Shown here in pieces: positions 8,884 through 15,774 of a DNA stretch of 15,774 nt. The notes below the pieces were generated by a model, which worked only from the letters and a program-made list of their open reading frames with translations, was not told the origin of the DNA and ran no database searches. The stretch's first letter is position 1. Every line of letters begins with the position of its first letter. A program made the translations under genes and the position numbers. Origin of the DNA: JBOFOR01 sp051654865. Lineage in GTDB: Bacteria; Bacillota; Clostridia; Peptostreptococcales; Peptostreptococcaceae. The DNA lies in the NCBI GenBank assembly GCA_051654865.1, contig JBOFYV010000039.1, positions 1 through 15,774 on the forward strand. The letters are read 5' to 3'.

Positions 8884-9762
8884 ATGTATATATTAAATTT
8901 TATCAGAGGATTTTGTATGGCACTAGCTGATAGTGTGCCAGGGGTATCAGGAGGCACTGTAGCATTTATTTTGGGATTTTATGATGATTTTGTAAACTCT
9001 TTAAATAATTTAATATCAGGAAACAAAACAGAAAGAATAAATGCATTAACTTTTTTGTCTAAAATAGGGATAGGTTGGATTACAGGATTTATATTATCTG
9101 TAATGTTTATAACGTCTATATTTGAAAAAAACATATACGAAATAAACTCGTTATTTTTAGGATTTATAATAGCATCTATTCCGTTAATAACTAAATCAGA
9201 AAAAAGCATTTTAGCTAAAAATAAGAAAAATATAATATTTTTAATATTAGGTATGATACTAGTATTTACTATGACTTATATGAATCCTATAACAAGTACT
9301 GGGTACAGTTTTTCAATTAGATATGAAAATTTAAATTTAGTACTAGCTGTGTACATATTTATAACAGGAATGATAGCTATATCTGCAATGGTACTTCCGG
9401 GCATATCTGGTTCGACCATATTATTAATATTTGGACTATACGCTCCTATACTTAATGCACTAAAGCAAGTTATCAAACTAAACTTTGATTATTTACCGGC
9501 AATAATTATATTTATACTTGGTATTATGGTGGGTGTATTAATAACTGTTAGAATGGTAAGACATTTGCTTAGAACGTATAGAGCTCAAACGATTTATTGT
9601 ATTATAGGGCTTATGATAGGGTCAATATATGCTGTGATAATGGGACCTGCATCTCTGGAAGTTCCTAAGGATCCACTTAGTATACATACGTTTAGTATAG
9701 TGTATTTTGTGATAGGGTATACACTAGTACCAGGGTTAGAAAAACTTAAAAGAATTAAATAA
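8884..9762 (+). CDS. popT: DUF368 (PopT-type) undecaprenyl-phosphate translocase
   Basis: A 292-residue polytopic membrane protein of the DUF368 family. It has the two signature half-repeats: ADSVPGVSGGT (about 15-25) near the N-terminus and MVLPGISGST (about 169-178) in the second half. Each is followed by a hydrophobic stretch ending in GFYDDF or GLYAPIL. Family members (PopT) were reported to recycle the lipid carrier undecaprenyl phosphate from the outer to the inner leaflet, feeding wall and surface-polymer synthesis. That role fits a surface-assembly neighbourhood, but the gene looks separately transcribed and may be here by chance. No clear terminator is visible after the stop, so transcripts could run on into the pilus leader. 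Family assignment is firm; function is inferred from the family. Confidence 0.88.
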   Translation: MYILNFIRGFCMALADSVPGVSGGTVAFILGFYDDFVNSLNNLISGNKTERINALTFLSKIGIGWITGFILSVMFITSIFEKNIYEINSLFLGFIIASIPLITKSEKSILAKNKKNIIFLILGMILVFTMTYMNPITSTGYSFSIRYENLNLVLAVYIFITGMIAISAMVLPGISGSTILLIFGLYAPILNALKQVIKLNFDYLPAIIIFILGIMVGVLITVRMVRHLLRTYRAQTIYCIIGLMIGSIYAVIMGPASLEVPKDPLSIHTFSIVYFVIGYTLVPGLEKLKRIK

Positions 9763-9808
9763 AGACGAGAACGTAAAAAAATAGTCGCAAAATGTCATAC
9801 TGTTTATG

Positions 9809-9837
9809 TTGAATATTATAATTAACTTGTCTATTAT
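9809..9837 (+). promoter_or_regulatory. Promoter candidate for the riboswitch-pilus operon
   Basis: TTGAAT (9809-9814), a 17-base spacer, and TATTAT (9832-9837) would start transcription near 9844, about 30 bases before the aptamer. Alternatives in the same AT-rich stretch are TATAAT at 9839-9844 (no good -35) and TTGTCT (9827-9832) with TAAAAT (9848-9853) at a 15-base spacer. The rest of 9763-9875 holds nothing else I can recognise. Confidence 0.4.
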
Positions 9838-9875
9838 TTATAATGTATAAAATAAAAATTATATATAATTAAAAA

Positions 9876-9951
9876 GAAATAGAAACGATGAGATATGCTA
9901 TATATATGGGCACTTATAGCATATGGAGTTAGTAGTGCAACCGGCTATTTC
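9876..9951 (+). promoter_or_regulatory. Cyclic-di-GMP-II riboswitch aptamer (GEMM-II class)
   Basis: The stretch carries the class II c-di-GMP aptamer in order. P1 5' strand GAAATAG (9876-9882) pairs with CTATTTC (9945-9951). The conserved GAAAC and ATGA follow (9882-9891). Helix P2 pairs 9893-9901 with 9916-9924 (nine perfect pairs). Next come GGGCACTT (9908-9915) and the hallmark GAGTTAGTAGTGCAACCG (9926-9943). GCACT (9910-9914) pairs with AGTGC (9934-9938) as the pseudoknot. Recalled from memory, the Clostridium acetobutylicum class II aptamer has nearly the same conserved bases with different helix sequences, so the helices covary while the core is kept. The ligand is bis-(3'-5')-cyclic di-GMP. 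The aptamer precedes a terminator and the pilus operon. Confidence 0.95.
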
Positions 9952-10001
9952 AACATTACATAATCAATTATAATTATGTAATGTTGAAATAGCCTTTTTT
10001 T
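9943..10001 (+). terminator. Riboswitch expression platform: intrinsic terminator upstream of the pilus operon
   Basis: A perfect 22-bp stem (9943-9964 with 9973-9994), an 8-base loop and seven T (9995-10001). The base of the 5' arm (9943-9951) overlaps the aptamer end, including the entire P1 3' strand (9945-9951). The two structures are mutually exclusive: ligand-stabilised P1 blocks terminator formation, giving an ON switch. The ribosome site GGGGAGGG (10003-10010) for the tip pilin begins right after the T run. Confidence 0.93.
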
Positions 10002-10016
10002 GAGGGGAGGGAAAAG

Positions 10017-12329
10017 ATGAAAAAAAGTAAAAATGTATACTTTAAACGGGGAATAATATCATTATTAGCTATAGCAATGATATCAAGTGTACAACCTATT
10101 GCACTGGGTGAAGAAGTAACATCACAAAATACAGAAATAATAGAACAACAAGCACAAGAACAAGAACAAGAAAATACACAGGAAAATACACAGGAAAATA
10201 TAGATGAAACAGAATTAGAAGAGGATATTCAAAACAACATAGAACCATTAAATAATCAAAATAAAATTCCAACTGAAGATACTTTTAACAAAGTCATAGG
10301 AGAATATAGTATTAAAAATATACTAAAAAACTATAATGTATTTTCATCCAAAGACATTGAAGGTACTCATATAGTTGGTCCAATAGCTGCCCAGAATAAA
10401 GCTTACAGAACAAGGTCCTACAATCAGATACCTAAATATAGTGGCAAACTTATTGCATCAGATTTTTCTAATAAAATACCATCTTATGTAGGTATTGTAG
10501 AAAAGCTACAATCTGAAAATGCTGCAACATTTGCATTGAACTATGGATTTGAAACATCCCTAAATCCAAAACCAAATCTATATGTCAACTATAGCAACAA
10601 TTCAGTAAAAGAAAATAATTCTACATACAAATTTATTAATAGTGATGGCAGTGAATATACAAGCCCTAATAACTCTGGAAACAGTCCTGTTTTTCAAAAT
10701 GATGAATTCATTAATTTTGATACAGCTAGAAACGCTATAATAGCAGAAAGTAGATTGATGCTAACAAACCCACAAAACATAGTAGTTTCTCCAGAGCCAC
10801 AAACGGGATATCTAAAAGTCAAAGCAGGACAAAAATATTTAGTAAAAAATGCAGACAGGTTAAGAATAATTGATATTGATTATCCCAAAGGATATCATCC
10901 TTATGAGCCAGGAAAAAAGCCATATCCTTACAACACAATCATCAATATAGAAGGCAGTGAATTGATATCTAGTGGACAAGCTTTTACAGGAGTGCAGCCA
11001 ATTCCAAATACAGAGTTAGATGGAGCTGAACAAGCAACTCATTACATAACATCACGTACATATACAAATATAGATGGTAAACCACATTATTATCTACCTA
11101 TAATGATGATAAATGGTAAAACTTTCAATGGAGCAATAAGTACAGGCCAAGGATTTGAATACGGACAAAATAATGGATTGATATTCAATATGCCTAATAT
11201 AAATACTGAGACTAGTGCAAAAAGAGTAGCTAGAGAAGGCTTAAGTGATATACCAGGTCATATAGTAGCACCAGATATGGAATTTTGGAACTATGATAAC
11301 AAAAATGGAAGTACTGATTGGATAGGCGGAAACTTGAATGGTGGGGCTATAGTAAAAGATTGGCATAGTGGAAATATGGAATGCCATCAATGGTCATACG
11401 ATGTAGGTGATGTAGTAGATCCATCCAATATAGATTTTGAATTTCAAGCACAAAAAATATTTACAGGTGGAAACTTAAATGATAATAAATTTAACTTTAC
11501 GCTAGAATTATTTGAAGGAGATAAAGTACCAGAAGGGATGCTAAATAAAAACATTCCACAAAACATAGAAGTGCAATCAGATGGTAGTATAAAATTCTTA
11601 CCACTAACATTTACAAAAGAAGGCACATATTCATTTAGAATAAAAGAGGACATACCTAACCCAGCACAAGAAAATATAACTTATGACAAAAGTCAGTATA
11701 AATTAGATATTACAGTAAAAAAAGACACATCAAATCCTAATGCACATAAATTCTTACTGACTCAAAAAATCACAAAAATAATAGACAAAGACGGAAATAT
11801 ACTAACAACTCCAGAAGAATTATCACAAATAATATTTGAAAATAAACTCAAGGAACCAGAATTAGAGGAACTTGGATTCACAATAAAAAAAATAGACAAT
11901 ATAACAATGGAATTATTAAAGGGAGCTGAATTTGATTTATATTTGGCTAATGACACAACAGGTAAACCAGTAGGAAGTCCTATTATAACGAAAATAACAA
12001 CAAGCGATGATGGCACAATATCAGTAAATCATCCATCTTTAAAAACAAATACACTATATGTATTACAAGAAACTAAAGCACCAGATGGATATATATTAGG
12101 TAAAGAGATAAATTTCTATATCAAAGGAGATGAAGGGTTATTTCCAAATATAGAAGATAAAGTAGTAATTGGAAATGGGGAAATAATAATAGTAGAGAAT
12201 GAAAAACAGCCTTTTGAACTGCCGAGTACAGGGGGTACTGGTAGTAATGTCTATATATTGACTGGTATATGTACTATCATTTCATCTACTATATTTTTAC
12301 AAAATAAAAAAACAAAAAACAGGGGGTAA
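10017..12329 (+). CDS. Pilus tip/ancillary pilin, LPSTG-anchored, with choice-of-anchor A-like and isopeptide domains
   Basis: 770 residues. A signal peptide (about 1-31, ending LG) is followed by an acidic Gln/Glu/Asn-rich linker (about 35-80). The next part resembles choice-of-anchor A adhesive domains (about 95-465): NVFSSKDIEGTHIVGPIAA, then YSGKLIASDFSN. A Spy0128/FctA-type pilin domain follows (about 473-612), with likely isopeptide residues K480, E544 and N609. A SpaA/CnaB-type domain (about 618-730) has K625 in KKID, E685 in QETKAPDGY and N728 in VENE. The sorting signal LPSTG (735-739), a membrane helix and a basic tail end the protein. The large unique N-terminal domain and first position in the operon suggest a tip adhesin, in line with other Gram-positive pili; its ligand is unknown. 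GGGGAGGG six bases upstream supports the ATG. Expression is under the c-di-GMP riboswitch. Confidence 0.87.
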   Translation: MKKSKNVYFKRGIISLLAIAMISSVQPIALGEEVTSQNTEIIEQQAQEQEQENTQENTQENIDETELEEDIQNNIEPLNNQNKIPTEDTFNKVIGEYSIKNILKNYNVFSSKDIEGTHIVGPIAAQNKAYRTRSYNQIPKYSGKLIASDFSNKIPSYVGIVEKLQSENAATFALNYGFETSLNPKPNLYVNYSNNSVKENNSTYKFINSDGSEYTSPNNSGNSPVFQNDEFINFDTARNAIIAESRLMLTNPQNIVVSPEPQTGYLKVKAGQKYLVKNADRLRIIDIDYPKGYHPYEPGKKPYPYNTIINIEGSELISSGQAFTGVQPIPNTELDGAEQATHYITSRTYTNIDGKPHYYLPIMMINGKTFNGAISTGQGFEYGQNNGLIFNMPNINTETSAKRVAREGLSDIPGHIVAPDMEFWNYDNKNGSTDWIGGNLNGGAIVKDWHSGNMECHQWSYDVGDVVDPSNIDFEFQAQKIFTGGNLNDNKFNFTLELFEGDKVPEGMLNKNIPQNIEVQSDGSIKFLPLTFTKEGTYSFRIKEDIPNPAQENITYDKSQYKLDITVKKDTSNPNAHKFLLTQKITKIIDKDGNILTTPEELSQIIFENKLKEPELEELGFTIKKIDNITMELLKGAEFDLYLANDTTGKPVGSPIITKITTSDDGTISVNHPSLKTNTLYVLQETKAPDGYILGKEINFYIKGDEGLFPNIEDKVVIGNGEIIIVENEKQPFELPSTGGTGSNVYILTGICTIISSTIFLQNKKTKNRG
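10155..10200 (+). repeat. In-frame short tandem repeats in the tip-pilin linker
   Basis: Three copies of CAAGAA (10155-10172) are followed by two copies of AATACACAGGAA (10173-10196) plus a partial AATA. Both unit lengths are multiples of three, so slippage would change linker length without breaking the frame. The encoded linker is Gln/Glu/Asn-rich and lies just after the signal peptide. Confidence 0.8.
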
Positions 12330-12332
12330 AAT

Positions 12333-13940
12333 ATGAGTAAAATAAAAAAAATATTAAGTGTTATACTAACAATATTTATCACACTAGGGGGAGCAGCTAC
12401 ATCATTTGCAACATCAACAGGAACTATAACTATTAGTAATAATCCTAAAAATACAGGTACATCAATGGTAGGTCATAAATACTCAGCATATAAAGTGTTT
12501 GATTCATCAGTATCAGGAACTAACTATGCTTATTCAGTAGATGGAGATTTTAAAGAGTATTTTGGGAAGAAGGCTCAAGAAGAAAATAAAGATGTAAGTA
12601 CAGAAGCTAAGCTTAATCAATTTGCTACGGAATATGTGAAAAATTACACTGATTTAAACAAATTATCAAAAGAATTAAAGACTTATATAGATGAAAAAGG
12701 AATAAGAGTAGAAAAAGAAAGTAGTAATGTGACAACTACAAATGGAATAGAAAAAGTTACAATATCAGAATTACCTTTAGGATACTATTTAGTACTAGAC
12801 ACTGCACCTAATGCTCAGTCTGTAGTTGCAGCATTAGCACTACATAATACTAATGCAGCAGAAATAAACTTAAAAGCATCTGCACCAGATGTGGACAAAG
12901 AAATAAAGCACAATGAAAATGGAAATTGGGGAAATGTAGGAGATAATCAAATCGGAGATACTGTAGAATATAGACTAACATCAAAAATACCATCAAATCT
13001 AACTGGATATGATAAATATAAATACATATTACATGACACACTGACATCAGGACTTACTTTTAATAAAGATATAGAGATATATGTAGGAGAAAAAAAGGAA
13101 GATAAAAGTAATAAGCTTTCTAGCGATTACTACACTACAAAGATAAAAGATGATGAAACTAACCCAACTACAGATGGTCATACTTTTGATATAGAAGTGG
13201 ATATATTAAAAGGAATCAAAGACGAAAAATTTGCTCAGGGTGGAAATTTGTATATATACTATACAGCTATACTAAATGAAGATGCAGTGGTAGCAGGAAA
13301 TCACAATGACAATACAATAAACTTAGAATACAGCAACAATCCTTACGATGATGAAAGATCAGCTACAACTCCAGACAAAGTAGTAAAAGATTATACTTTC
13401 AAAATAAATGGAAAAAAAGTTAATGAAAAAGAAGAAAAACTTGAAGGGGCAGAGTTTGAAATAAGTAAAGGTGACAACGCAATTTATTTCAATAAAAAAC
13501 AAGATACTAATGGAACAAATATATATACTGTTTGTACAGCAAATCATAAACATAGTACACAGGGGAATAACTGTACAAAAACAATAATATCTGGTGCTAA
13601 TGGTGAATTTGAAATAGTAGGTCTAGATGATGCTATAGAATATACATTAACAGAGACTAAGGCACCAGATGGATACAATAAAATAGATCCAATAAAATTT
13701 GAAATAGTTGCAGAATACGATGCTGAAGGTAAGATAACTGATATATCAACAACAGCCAATGGCATAATAAGTAAATATGGAGATACTTTTGAATTAGGAG
13801 CAACAATAGTAAATACATCAGGAAGCTTATTACCAGAAACAGGTGGAATGGGTACTACTTTATTTACAGTAGTTGGTGGAGGACTGATGTTAAGTGCATC
13901 AGCAGTATTAATCAAAAGACGTAAACAAGGCCAAAAGTAA
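12333..13940 (+). CDS. Major (backbone) pilin, LPETG-anchored, isopeptide D2 fimbrial type
   Basis: 535 residues. Signal peptide about 1-27 (ending SFA). An N-terminal domain (about 30-180) ends with INLKASAPDVDKEI, where K181 sits at the place of the pilin-motif lysine joined by the sortase. The fimbrial D2 domain (about 185-340) has likely isopeptide residues K189, D235 (LHDTLTSGL) and N335 (LEYSNNP). A CnaB/SpaA domain (about 352-496) has K362, E441 (TETKAPDGY) and N494 (TIVNT). LPETG (500-504), a membrane helix and a KRRKQ tail follow. The D3 domain holds an unusual loop with two cysteines and two histidines (C401, H405, H407, C414). The three-base gap after the tip gene, with a GGGGGT ribosome site inside that gene's end, and the 1-base overlap with the sortase indicate coupled expression. 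The backbone role is inferred from domain layout and position before the class C sortase. Confidence 0.9.
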   Translation: MSKIKKILSVILTIFITLGGAATSFATSTGTITISNNPKNTGTSMVGHKYSAYKVFDSSVSGTNYAYSVDGDFKEYFGKKAQEENKDVSTEAKLNQFATEYVKNYTDLNKLSKELKTYIDEKGIRVEKESSNVTTTNGIEKVTISELPLGYYLVLDTAPNAQSVVAALALHNTNAAEINLKASAPDVDKEIKHNENGNWGNVGDNQIGDTVEYRLTSKIPSNLTGYDKYKYILHDTLTSGLTFNKDIEIYVGEKKEDKSNKLSSDYYTTKIKDDETNPTTDGHTFDIEVDILKGIKDEKFAQGGNLYIYYTAILNEDAVVAGNHNDNTINLEYSNNPYDDERSATTPDKVVKDYTFKINGKKVNEKEEKLEGAEFEISKGDNAIYFNKKQDTNGTNIYTVCTANHKHSTQGNNCTKTIISGANGEFEIVGLDDAIEYTLTETKAPDGYNKIDPIKFEIVAEYDAEGKITDISTTANGIISKYGDTFELGATIVNTSGSLLPETGGMGTTLFTVVGGGLMLSASAVLIKRRKQGQK

Positions 13941-14758
13941 TGAAGAAAAAAATATCCACCATAGGGTTTATATTATTATTTATCATAGGATTTTTGATAA
14001 TGATGTATCCGACCATAAGCAATATTTACAACAAAATGGTGGGATCATACGTCATAGGAAACTATGATGGTGTAGTATCAAACATTGAGAAAGAGGACAT
14101 AAACTCAGTATATGAAAAAGCTCAACAATACAATAAAGAATTATTAGAGAAACCAACTATATTAAAAGAGGGAACATCAGAAGACGAAAACTATTTATCT
14201 CAATTGAAGCTAAAAGACAGCGATGGCGTAATGGGATATGTACAGATAGATAAATTAAAAATAAAGTTACCCATATATCATAGTACATCAGAACCAGTAC
14301 TACAAAGAGGGGTAGGTCACTTAGAGGGTTCTTCAATGCCTATAGGAGGAGAAGGAAATCATAGCGTATTGACTGGACATACAGGACTACCATCGGCAAA
14401 AATGTTTACTGATTTGGAAAAAATACAAATAAGTGACCTAATAGTAATCAAGGTACTAGATAAAACACTAACATACAAGGTAAAAGAAATTGAGACAGTG
14501 TTACCACAAGAGGTTGAAAGTTTAAACCCTGTTGAAGGAGAAGATTTAATTACTCTAGTTACATGTACCCCTTATGGAGTAAATTCACATAGATTATTAG
14601 TACATGCAGAGAGAACAGAAAATATAAGTGATAACATTGCATCCACTAATAATACACAAGTAGGTAGTTTATTTACAATTAATTCCTTAATTATAGTAAG
14701 TTTAATGAGTATATTATTAATTGTTTTCATATATAAAAATAGGAGAAAAAATAAATAG
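13940..14758 (+). CDS. srtC: Class C (pilin-polymerising) sortase
   Basis: 272 residues. An N-terminal membrane helix (about 8-23), a sortase beta-barrel and a C-terminal membrane helix (about 243-265) form the two-anchor layout of class C enzymes. The catalytic triad is H147 (LTGHTGLP), C209 (TLVTCTPYG) and R218 (NSHRLLVHAE). DGVMGYVQIDKLKIKLPIYH (95-114) and GVGHLEGSSMPIGGEGNHSV are also typical. It should cleave the pilins at LPxTG and join each to the linking lysine of the next backbone subunit. The region where class C enzymes usually carry an Asp-Pro-aromatic lid reads LLEKPTIL (68-75), without the canonical aspartate and aromatic residue. The start codon overlaps the backbone-pilin stop by one base (TAATG), so translation is probably coupled. 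Confidence 0.92.
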   Translation: MKKKISTIGFILLFIIGFLIMMYPTISNIYNKMVGSYVIGNYDGVVSNIEKEDINSVYEKAQQYNKELLEKPTILKEGTSEDENYLSQLKLKDSDGVMGYVQIDKLKIKLPIYHSTSEPVLQRGVGHLEGSSMPIGGEGNHSVLTGHTGLPSAKMFTDLEKIQISDLIVIKVLDKTLTYKVKEIETVLPQEVESLNPVEGEDLITLVTCTPYGVNSHRLLVHAERTENISDNIASTNNTQVGSLFTINSLIIVSLMSILLIVFIYKNRRKNK

Positions 14759-14761
14759 AAT

Positions 14762-14768
14762 GGAGGTG
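14762..14768 (+). promoter_or_regulatory. Ribosome site deciding the minor-pilin start
   Basis: GGAGGTG lies six bases before the ATG at 14775. The frame extends up to a TTG at 14721, inside the sortase gene, and includes an ATG at 14760 that overlaps this site. Only the 14775 start is correctly spaced, and it gives a clean signal peptide. Confidence 0.85.
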
Positions 14769-14774
14769 TGTGTT

Positions 14775-15698
14775 ATGCAAACTTCTATAATTAAAAAAAT
14801 ATTATTAGCATTTGTAGTAATGATATTTATGGTGCCTACTTATATTATTGAAGGTAAAGAAGCAATAGATATCAATAAAAAAGCATCAATAATTATTAGC
14901 CATCATTATAAAAATCAGCCGATATCTAATACAAAGTTTAACTTATATAAAATAGCTGATGTATCAGAAAGTGCAAAGTTTGTTCTTAGTGGTGATTTTG
15001 CAAAGTTTAATATTGAAGACAATATTTTAAATGACTCAACTAAATGGAGTGAATTAAGTGCTACGCTAACAAACAACATAAAAGTTAATAATATAAAAGC
15101 TCAACATACATCAACTACAAATAATAATGGAAATATAAAATTTTCTGACTTAGATACAGGTTTATACTTAGTAGAAGGTGAAACAGGAACAATAAATGAA
15201 GGGTACATTAAGACAAAACCATTTTTAGTATCATTACCAAATCAAAATAAAAACCAAAGTAGTTGGAATTATGACATAGAAGTAAACACTAAAAATGAAT
15301 TTATTTTAGAAAGTACAATAGACTATACAGCACAAAAAATATGGTTAAATGATGATGAAAAAACTAGACCCAAATCAATACAAGTAAGTTTATATAATGG
15401 TAAAAACTTGATTGAAACAGTAGAACTAAATATAGACAATCAATGGAAACACACATGGAATGACTTAGACATTAAGGGTGAATGGAGTGTAGTAGAAAAT
15501 AATGTACCAAAGGGATATTCTGTAAGCTATGAAAAATACACAACATCAATAAAAGTAAAAAATACATATGAAAAAATAGTACCACCTATAACTGATGAAA
15601 AGCTCCCTCAAACAGGTATGCTATTTTGGCCAATTACTTTATTAGCATCATTAGGTATACTACTAATATACCTAGGTAAAAAACTAAATAGTAAATGA
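14775..15698 (+). CDS. Minor/base pilin, LPQTG-anchored, with Cna B-type domain
   Basis: 307 residues. Signal peptide about 1-30. An N-terminal pilin-like domain (about 35-170) with KFNLYKIADV and DLDTGLYLVEGE resembles the N-terminal domains of backbone pilins. It is followed by a Cna B-type domain (about 180-266). Probable isopeptide residues there are K188 (AQKIW), E241 (SVVENN) and N263 (VKNTY). LPQTG (277-281), a membrane helix and a basic tail end the protein. Its small size, proline-flanked tail (VPPITDEKLPQTG) and position after the sortase match base pilins that link a pilus to the wall; this role is inferred. There is a 16-base gap from the sortase, and its stop overlaps the next start by four bases (ATGA). 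Confidence 0.87.
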   Translation: MQTSIIKKILLAFVVMIFMVPTYIIEGKEAIDINKKASIIISHHYKNQPISNTKFNLYKIADVSESAKFVLSGDFAKFNIEDNILNDSTKWSELSATLTNNIKVNNIKAQHTSTTNNNGNIKFSDLDTGLYLVEGETGTINEGYIKTKPFLVSLPNQNKNQSSWNYDIEVNTKNEFILESTIDYTAQKIWLNDDEKTRPKSIQVSLYNGKNLIETVELNIDNQWKHTWNDLDIKGEWSVVENNVPKGYSVSYEKYTTSIKVKNTYEKIVPPITDEKLPQTGMLFWPITLLASLGILLIYLGKKLNSK

Positions 15699-15774
15699 TA
15701 AAGTCTAAGAAAAAAATATCATCAATATTAACTAAATGTGGAGTGCTATGCATTTTATTAGCGGTAATCCTAAT
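15695..15774 (+). CDS. 3'-truncated membrane-anchored protein, possibly a second sortase
   Basis: An ATG overlaps the minor-pilin stop (ATGA) and opens a frame of 26 codons to the window edge. The product begins with a lysine-rich stretch (MIKSKKKISS) and a hydrophobic run (GVLCILLAVIL), a signal-anchor like the sortase N-terminus. Pilus operons often carry a second sortase or a signal peptidase here. The visible part is too short to decide. Confidence 0.55.
   Translation, partial: MIKSKKKISSILTKCGVLCILLAVIL

Noticed and set aside
9876..9951. Other riboswitch classes (c-di-GMP-I, T-box, SAM) for the pilus leader
   Set aside because: The GAGTTAGTAGTGCAACCG block, GGGCACTT and the pseudoknot pairing fit c-di-GMP-II. 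The features I know for the other classes are absent.
13359..13915. Minus-strand open frames opposite the backbone pilin
   Set aside because: The + strand encodes a complete pilin with isopeptide residues and LPETG; the reverse frames have no start context.
1..15774. CRISPR array, tRNA or rRNA genes
   Set aside because: No regularly spaced direct repeats, cloverleaf-forming segments or conserved rRNA stretches were seen on either strand.

Overview
The window is AT-rich DNA with adenine/thymine-heavy codon third positions, strong AGGAGG-type ribosome sites and TTG starts. With a class II cyclic-di-GMP riboswitch and sortase-anchored surface proteins, it points to a low-GC, Gram-positive anaerobe of the Clostridia. 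A relative of Clostridioides difficile or the Peptostreptococcaceae is my best guess, from gene content and not from any database match. All supported genes are on the + strand, and most encode exported or membrane proteins.

Region 1 (about 1-4398) is a three-gene exopolysaccharide operon. It holds a processive family 2 glycosyltransferase with the QxxRW motif, a BcsB-like membrane-anchored partner, and a membrane-anchored clan GH-A glycoside hydrolase-like protein. This resembles the clostridial cellulose synthase (ccs-type) operons. The hydrolase appears to lack the usual acid/base glutamate, and the synthase has no PilZ domain.

Region 2 (4414-8771) is a single large secreted subtilisin-family protease with an inserted PA domain, a cohesin-like region and a C-terminal dockerin. 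It is bracketed by two identical 45-base GC-rich palindromes that probably act as terminators. A DUF368/PopT-type undecaprenyl-phosphate translocase gene follows with its own promoter candidate.

Region 3 (about 9809 to the end) is a sortase-assembled pilus operon: tip/ancillary pilin (LPSTG), backbone pilin (LPETG), class C sortase, minor/base pilin (LPQTG), and the first codons of another membrane-anchored protein, perhaps a second sortase. Its leader carries a clear cyclic-di-GMP-II riboswitch aptamer followed by a strong intrinsic terminator. The 3' strand of aptamer helix P1 is also the base of the terminator's 5' arm, so c-di-GMP binding should block termination and switch pilus expression ON.

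Together the genes read as a surface-lifestyle locus: polysaccharide matrix, secreted protease and pili, with at least the pili under direct second-messenger control. Control of the polysaccharide and protease units by c-di-GMP is not visible here. The riboswitch-controlled sortase pilus is the most notable system in the window.
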